A DNA stretch of 64,000 nt from Ashinkailepas kermadecensis (lineage: Eukaryota > Arthropoda > Thecostraca > Neolepadidae). Position numbers and translations under genes: made by a program. The notes under the pieces are model-generated. The model did not search any database, had not been told where the DNA came from, and was given only the letters and a program-made list of their open reading frames with translations. Below are positions 56,955-64,000 of the stretch, piece after piece (position 1 is the first letter of the stretch; each line of letters begins with the position of its first letter). The stretch is taken from NCBI GenBank assembly GCA_034440615.1, contig JAOTOM010004353.1, forward strand, positions 157,501-221,500, read 5' to 3'.

Positions 56955-59900
56955 AATATAGCTAGATTTATCACTACTATTAGTAATTTCCACCAGCTTG
57001 ATGTCATAAGCACTGCTTAAATGATCATTTCTCAGTCCCAGGACGACAATTTCGCGAAGGTGACAACGAGAAATGGATTGAATTGGTTTTCTGATCACCA
57101 CCTTAGGGATTTATTGATTTAAAAAAAATCATTTGGTGCGGATTGCAAGGCACCTGGCACACAAGCTAAAATAATAAATAATCAGCGAATAAAATCACGG
57201 CAAGGACAAGCATTGAACAACAATGCATAAATGACAATGCAACAATAAATCAATGACAATGCATAAATAATGCAATCAAATCAGATAAAATCAAATTCCA
57301 CGCCGTCACGCCCATGGTTTTTGCTGTGCTGTACCGTTTTGTAAATGACGTCGTTCAGAAGGTTTTGAAGCTGGGAAGCTGTAATCATGCAGGCTGTAAT
57401 CACAAGACCAGTTTGCAGGAAGAAAATGCATTTAAAAACATAATTCCTCCCATTTTATATGGGCATCGGTTTTGCTTTGTATGCATGTGAGGGGGGAAAT
57501 TGTCACCTCAATGTTGGCTTTGCCCCATGGGCGTATGTTTCTGAAAATTATTGGGACCAGTGGCGTACCTATATTTGCGTTAAGGGGGAGGGACAAATGT
57601 ATTTGGAGGGGGTCCACCTACCCCATTAAAAAATCCTCAGATTTCGACCACTATTTTGTCAAAGGACCTTTTTAAATAAAATAATTAGTGACCAACTGAA
57701 TTGTCCTGTGGAGGGGCCCACCCTGTTCCAATGTTTTCTTTTGGCATCCCTTGATAAGTCACCTCACACTGATGAAATTAGACCTATGCAAATCACTTTA
57801 AAATGTAAAATTTCCCAATTTCAGACATTCCAGTTCATAGCGCCCGGTTGGCACGACGTCGACGTTCGTGCACGTGCACACCCATCTTGCACGTTCGGCG
57901 CATTCGCCACACTTCGTGCGATGCTACGGTTTCTGCTAGGCCTTCTACGTTTTGCTGATTGCTGCCACATGATATACTTGCGCGATATTTGATGTGACGG
58001 AATGCTTCGTATGGGCGTTCGCTGCGAAAATTCGATTAACTAAATTCGATCATTAGTTCCCTACTCCCCACATTTTATGGTGGTTAAGAAATGCGGATAC
58101 CCGCTGAGCTTTGATGCACTTCCATATCCTTGATTAAATATGCTCCCAGATTGGCTACCGAACCGAGGCCCTGTCTCAGTGTTCTTTTTTTGGACCCCTT
58201 TCGTCTTTCTTCGTGTACGGATGTGTCTTATGGCTCCAATTAATGTTTGTTAGGGGTCCAACACATTTTCGAAATCCCTGCTCATTTAAGGATGTTGCTG
58301 CGTTGTTGTGCACGGAGGATCTTTTTTAGGTGTCGGTGCGTTTTCAAAGATCCGACGTGTTTATTTAGTGCCCGTTCTGTTTATTCGTTTTCGGACAATG
58401 CTGCCTTTTTGCGGCCCAGCCTCTTTTTCAGGCCCGTGTGCGGTCACATGGCCCCCGCGTGCCTTGAGAGCTTCCGGTATATTTTTTAGAGCTCCTGGTA
58501 TGTTTATTTTGGGCTGCAACGCATGTTTCAAGGCCCTGTCGCTTTTTGCGAGACCGTGCGCTTTGGAGGACCGGTTGCATTTTCGGCCCCCGTTATGCTC
58601 TTAGGGTCCCGCTGTGATTATTTGGAGCGTCTGACGCACATTTGTGGGGCCCAGTACGATTTTGGGGCTTCGGTGCGATTTTTCTGGGTCCCAGCACGAC
58701 TTATCGCGCCCAGACGCGTGGTTCCGAGGACCCAACGCCAATTTTCTGGGCTCGCGATTTTTGTGGATCTCTTCTGATTTTTTTTTTAAAAGTCCGAATC
58801 TCAGCCTGCTTTTTCGAGCCCCTGGCGCCATGTTTTAGTACCTCACTTCGATTTTTCGAGCTCCGGTATGTTTTCGGGGCCGTACGGGATTTGTTAAGGC
58901 ATCTGATGTTATGTTGGGTGCTCCGGAACCATTTTCCTGACCCGGACATTTCTTTTTGGAATCCCTCCTTATTTTGAAGGGATCCAGCTTGACTTTCTTC
59001 TGATACCGATGCGATTTTTGGCTCACACTGTGCTTATGTGGGGCCCAAGACGCCAACTTTTGGGAGCCCCGACGTGAATTTTTTATGCCTAGACCAAATT
59101 TTTCGGACTACCGATGGGAATTGTGGGTCACGAGCGCGATATTTGGGGGACCGGTTCGAGATTGCGGGGCACGTTGTACTTAGCTGTGGCCCCAACGCGA
59201 TCTTGGCGGTTCCTGTTGCATATTTTCGGCCCTCGGAGCGAGTTTTCTGGGGCCCGCCGTATTTATTTGGAGCCCCCTGCGTGAACTCTGGTTGACCGAC
59301 ACGAATTTCGGTGGCCCCAGCGCGACTTTTGGTGCCCCGGCACGATTCTTGGGAGCTTATCCCTTTTAGGAGGGAGGGGGCATTTGCCCCTTTGATATGC
59401 CACTGCGGCCACCGAAGGAGTTTTTTCTTCTTCAGTCGATGGCACCTTTCGGAGTATAAAAGCCCTCCGGGTAATTTTTTTCCGGACCTGTGCTTAGTCG
59501 ATTCGATCCAGTCTCAGTGTGAACTTTTTGGTCATCGAATTCAATTTCTTTATAGGTCCTTATGTTATATTTTTGGGTCCCGGTATGATTCTTCTGTCTC
59601 CCGGTGCGATTTTTTTCGGTGCCCTGACAAGATTTTTCCGGTGCCCATCGGGTTTTTGGGGGACCTTCACCCGATTTTTGAGGCCGCAGATTAACATTCC
59701 GGTTGAGAATTGATTTGGGGAGCAGCTGCAACTTTTGGGACCCCGGCGCGGCCTTTTGGGCCCCCAGTGTGATTTTCAAGGGATGCGACGCGACTTTTTT
59801 TTAGTCGAATGTAATCTTTTGTGTCCCGACGTCATTTGCTTGGATCCCTAGCGCGAGTTTTAACGACCTCGACACTTTTTGTTGGTCCAATTCGTTTTGG

Positions 59901-60599
59901 AGGCTTTTGGCGTCATTGTTGGGGCCCCAGAGTGATTATCCATCTCCTGATTGTTCTTCGTTTCCTCGACTTCATTTGTGTCCGAATGAGACTGTTGGCG
60001 AACGGTACGACCTGCCGTGCCACTAGCGTGATTTTCATGGTCCGGGCGTGACTTTTTGGTACCCCAGGCTCAGCGTGATTTTCAGGGGCCCCGGCCGAAT
60101 CTTTAGGGCCCCATATCGTGATTTGCAAGTACCCCGGTACGACTCCTACCATTTATTAGGGGTTCTTCTTGCAAATTATAGGTCTCCTCTCGTGTCTCAG
60201 AGTTTTCGTCTCAATTCCTGGAGCCTCTTTACCGGTTTTGGATGTCTCCTCGTGTGTCCTACCCTCCTCCATATTCATTGGTCCTCCTCTCCCGTATTTG
60301 AGGGCCTCCTCCTACATCCTCCTACCTCCTGCATCCTACATCATTTTCGTCCTGGAGGCCTCCTCCCAATATCTGTCCTACGTCTCGTATAGGGACCTAA
60401 TTAGATTTCCCGGAGGCCTCGTGGTCAGTCTTGGGGCCTCCTTGACAGCTTGATCTTCGGTCTCGTCGGCCTCCTTGCTCACATTTTTGTATGTTCATGT
60501 CCGGATAAGGGCCTCCTCAAATTTCAGGGGGGCGGCGTCCTCCCAGTCTCACGACAGTGGTGGCGACTGCCCCCGGTGCCCCCGGTGGCGACACCCCTG
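56955..60599 (-). mobile_element. hAT-terminal minisatellite element, family C, copy 2
   Basis: Read on the minus strand it starts CAGGGGTGTCGCCACC at 60599 and follows the same order as the 38380-43579 copy: GAGGCCCC units (60540-60160, few copies), degenerate ~30-bp repeats (60140-58180), and AT-rich sequence ending at 56955. Shared landmarks are CCACCGAAGGAG/TATAAAAGCCCTCCGGGTAA (59410-59475), ACGCAAATATAGGTACGCCAC (57555-57580) and TTCTCAGTCCCAGGACGAC (57030-57048). The far end is missing, so no target duplication was found; the right flank reads CAGATATG. Confidence 0.78.
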
Positions 60600-60607
60600 C
60601 AGATATG

Positions 60608-61068
60608 TATCTTTTAAATGAAGGAAGTTTTATTTCAACACTTCAACACTTCTCTTTTGGCGTTTGGTATTCTCAAGAAGTGCCCTTATTACCTAAAAGC
60701 ACCACGTTAGCCTTTACGCTACCGCGTTGTGAAGTTTCGCTGCCAATACGTTTTGGTGGGGGCCGGCCTGTGCAAGATACTATTTCTTTGATGGTACAGC
60801 AACGTTCGCCTTCAAGCCTGGATGACATAAGTTTTTCGTCTCATGTGGCAGGATTTGGTAGCATCAGGCATGATTCAATTTCGCTGCGTACGAGACATGA
60901 AGTTAATGCTGTGGCTGTTTTGTATTATGTATTTGTTTTTTTTTGTGCCGCCAAAACGGAGGAGTACCTACCTACCCATTGCTCGTTGGGCAGGGATATT
61001 TTCATTGAAGGGTTTGAGGGAGGCAAGATGATATTGCCCAAAAATAATCCTCAATAGTAGTAGTATAG
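60608..61068. other. No recognised gene
   Basis: Spacer between family C copy 2 and the LINE 3' tail. An open frame (60557-61057, plus) has no recognisable family. Confidence 0.4.
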
Positions 61069-64000
61069 TAATTAAAGACATAAAGACATAAAAGAGCAGT
61101 GCAATTATGAGCCACAAGGGCCCTTCTTGGTTGCACTTTGGACACTGAACCAGTTGCCCACCAAATCTATTGATCAACCCTCCATGGAATACAGAAAAAC
61201 AAGCCCCCCTATTCTTATAATGATTGTCTATGCCGTTTTTAAAGATGTTCAGTGTGTTGCTACTGACAATGGTTCCTGGCAGCTGGTTCCAGTGTTCTAC
61301 TACCCTGTTGGTGAAGAAAGACTGTCTTAACCTTGTCCTGCTGTGATTAACTTTAATTTTGAATTGATGACCTCTAATTGCGTCATTTCTGTCAACTTAA
61401 AACATTTCGCTGATATGTCCCTGTTCCTGACCATGAACAAATGTAAAAACCTCAATGAGATCCCCTCTCAGCCTTCTATGTCAAAGTGAAAACATATTCA
61501 ATGTCTTCAATCTTTCCTCATATGCCAGGTTGCATATACCATTAACAATTTGTGTTGCCATCTTTTGTACTCGCTAAAAGCCAACAATCTTTCTCATAAC
61601 TAGGGGACCACGCTTGGACACAGTATTCCAAATGTGGCCTGACGTATGCACAGTAAAGCTTCCTGATGACCTAACTTTTGTATGACACATTACTCTGTAT
61701 TGCCCCAAGCATTCTTAGTGCCTTCTTCCTGGCTTCTTTGGTCTGTTCTGATGCCACCAATTTTGTGTTCAAAATAACACCTAAGTCCTTCTGCTGAGTC
61801 ACAGCTAGTACTTGGCCACCCATCAAGTATGGAGCCTTCATATGCTGCCTACCTACATGCATGACTTTTCACTTATCAAAATTAAACTTCATTTGCCGTT
61901 TTTCGGACCACTTCACAAGCTCGTCTAAGTCTTTCTGCAGCAAAACCTGCTCATTGTGCCCTGTTATTGCCCTAAAGATCTTCAAATCATCTGCAAATTT
62001 CAAAACCTTACTGCTTAGACCACATTCAATGCTATTCACAAATATAATGAACAATAGTGGCCCCAGTACCGACCCCTGGGGGACTCCACTAAGGACATTT
62101 TGTCATGATGACTTTGTACCATTTAGCACTACTCTCTGCTGTCTATCTGAAAGCCACAACTCTATCCATTTTAGGATGCTACCTGAATACCATGGACCTG
62201 AAGCTGTATCATTAACCATTTATGGGGTACCTTGTCAAAGGCCTTACTAAAGTCAAGATATGCTACATCAACCTGATTTCCCTGATCAAATTGTTCTGAA
62301 GCAAAATTCAAAATGTCCAAGAGATTTGTGAGACAAGATCGCCCTTTTCTAAACCCATGTTGAGTATCTTCAATCAATCTGTTTCCTTCCAGAAAACTAC
62401 ACTATTCTATTCTTGATAATTGATTTGAGTACCTTGCAGACTAGGGATGTGAGGCTTACTGGCCTATAGTTTTCAACTTTCCCTCTTTCTCCTTTCTTGA
62501 AAATAGGAACTACATTTGCCCTTTTCCAATCTGTTGGAATTTCATTTTGTGAAACTGATCTACAAAATATTATACTAAGTGGAATTGCCAGTTCCTTTTC
62601 AGCTTCCCACAATACCCTAGCATAAATTCCATCAGGTCCTGCTGCCTTGTTTGGCTTTATTTTTCTGATATAATTGAAAACAACATCACTATCAATGAAA
62701 TCAACCTCGTGTATCTGCTCACCTGTCACTGAACTGTGGTTCACGGTTGGCAGATTAGTCACATCCTCCACTGTATACACTGATTTAAACTGCTTGCTCA
62801 GCTCCTCAACCATCTCACCATCCTCACTCAATATAGTCCCATTTACTTCCAGTGGACCAATTGTGCTTGAAACTTTACTTAGCTTGTAGAAACTAAAGAA
62901 CTTTTTACTGTCCCCATTACAGTGCCTAGCCAAATCCAATTCTTTTGCTTGCTTTGCTGCTCTGGTTTTTTGTTTCACAGCATCTCTAGCTTTTCTTATA
63001 TGACCTTAGATTTACCATATTTGAAGCTTCCTTAGATACTCGAAATGCATCTTTCTTAGCCTTAATTGCTTTCATCAAATCTGGTGTAAGCCATGCTGGC
63101 TTTCCCACCCTTCTTTTGCACCTTTGCTTTTGGGGGACATGTCTAATCTGAATTTCCCCAAGTAAGATTTGAACTTTTCCCACATTTCACAGGCATTTAA
63201 ATCAAAGAATTCTTCTTCCCATTTTATGGCACTTAAAACCTCTCTCATGCAGTCAAAGTCTGCCCTGTTAAAATTTGGAATCTTTGCCAAATTATCCTTG
63301 ATTGTCCCTGCTACTTGTGCCTTGAATTTCACTATGTTATGGTCACTTCTTCCCAGAGTTTCTCCTACAGTCAAGTCTTGAACTAAATCACTTAAATCTG
63401 AGAAGACAAGGTCCAAGAATGAGCCGTGCCTGGTTGGTTCCATTACAAACTGGTGTAAGAACAAGTCCTCTTCAAGGCATTTCCTAAACAGTTTACATGA
63501 TGGGGAGCCAACACCAACATTTTCATATCCTTTTAGATTAAAGTCACCAAGAATAAGGCATTTCCTCTGAAAGTTTCTACTGATTTCCTCACAAATCACC
63601 TTATCGAGCTCCAGTTGCTGAGAATATGGCAAGGTTCCTGATCGATACGAAGCTCCTATCCTCAGTTTATTGCTGTTGCCTTTTCCCACAGCAACATCAA
63701 GCCAAATGGACTCCACAGACACACGTTTTTACCCCATCTGCTACTTTTTGAGAACTGAATAAGCTATTCACATAGAGCATTACACCACCCCCTTTCACTG
63801 CTGGACCCCTATTGCATGACAACATATTGTATCCCTGGATCTCATAGTCCTGCAAGTTATCCCCAAAATATCCCTCACTGACCCATGCCTCAGTAATGCA
63901 AACAAAATCTAGTTTCTCCTCAGCAACATAACACTTGAAATCATCAAATTTGGATCGAATGCTCTGAGCATTAAGCATCATACACTTAACAAAAGTTCCA
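61069..64000 (-). mobile_element. CR1-like LINE on the minus strand, continuing past the window
   Basis: Same family as 49600-53000. The tail ATTAAAGACATAAAGACATAAAAG (61069-61092) consists of short AAAGACAT repeats at the 3' end, and the ORF2 C-terminus reads FFTNRVVEHWNQLPG (about 61320-61275). RT and endonuclease lie to the right, and the endonuclease start (LNAQSIRSKFDDF) is at about 63975. ORF1 lies outside the window. Confidence 0.9.
61140..63981 (-). pseudogene. LINE ORF2, minus-strand copy
   Basis: Endonuclease (63981-63075): NAQSIRSKFDDF, LDFVCITEAWVSEGY, SVESIWLDVA, LILGDFNLKG with the catalytic GDFN intact, and GRSDHNIVKF. RT (62978-61671): IKPNKAAGPDGIYARVL, PTDWKRANVVPIFK, NYRPVSLTS, DTQHGFRKGRSC, YLDFSKAFDKVPH and FADDLKIF (near 61990). 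Frame changes or stops occur near 63700, 63000, 62390, 62170 and 61865. It is better preserved than the plus-strand copy but not intact. Confidence 0.9.

Noticed and set aside
38380..64000. One large inverted duplication joining the 38-53 kb and 57-64 kb regions
   Set aside because: Order is family C, LINE, family C inverted, LINE inverted. A true inverted duplication would mirror the order, so these are separate insertions.

Overview
This is a gene-poor stretch of a eukaryotic, almost certainly metazoan, genome. The evidence is one spliced gene with GT-AG boundaries, tRNA-derived SINEs, CR1-type LINEs, Ty3 and BEL/Pao LTR retrotransposons, and hAT and piggyBac-like DNA transposons. BEL/Pao elements are restricted to animals. 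Short interstitial (CCTAA)n tracts near 48.4, 48.5 and 53.97 kb match the arthropod telomere unit TTAGG, so an arthropod is the best guess. Species is not determinable from the window.

Layout. 1-8.4 kb: a complete but inactivated Ty3/gypsy element on the minus strand with 460-bp LTRs. 9.5-10.4 kb: 3' end of a LINE. 10.8-13.9 kb: an intact hAT-transposase-like gene (minus) preceded by a 39-bp coding minisatellite. 14.7-19.8 kb: a cluster of small non-autonomous hAT elements, several with exact 8-bp target duplications, plus two large minisatellites. 20-22.6 kb: a decayed LINE split by a SINE. 25.3-25.8 kb: a ~490-bp foldback palindrome next to a decayed BEL/Pao element (25.8-30.4 kb) that is itself cut by a LINE tail. 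30.7-38.0 kb: a 7.3-kb transposase-less hAT-like element with an 18-bp inverted repeat and an exact 8-bp duplication. 38.4-43.6 kb: a 5.2-kb element with hAT ends filled with minisatellite, with an inverted relative at 57-60.6 kb. 43.8-44.7 kb: a piggyBac-like MITE. 45.1-45.5 kb: a ZMYM1-like hAT transposase fragment. 46.7-47.9 kb: the one convincing host gene, a two-coding-exon FKBP12-like peptidyl-prolyl isomerase (minus) with a SINE in its intron. 49.6-53.0 and 61.1-64 kb: two copies of one CR1-like LINE in opposite orientation.

Apart from FKBP and possibly the hAT-derived gene, the coding potential belongs to dead mobile elements, and many long open frames elsewhere are by-products of tandem repeats with periods divisible by three. 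The most unusual signal is a set of hAT-terminal elements whose interiors consist of GAGGCCCC minisatellites or degenerate ~30-bp repeats instead of genes. Together with the nested small elements, which can be delimited to the base by their target duplications, these are the best candidates for an undescribed repeat system here. No metabolic operon, CRISPR or defence system is present.
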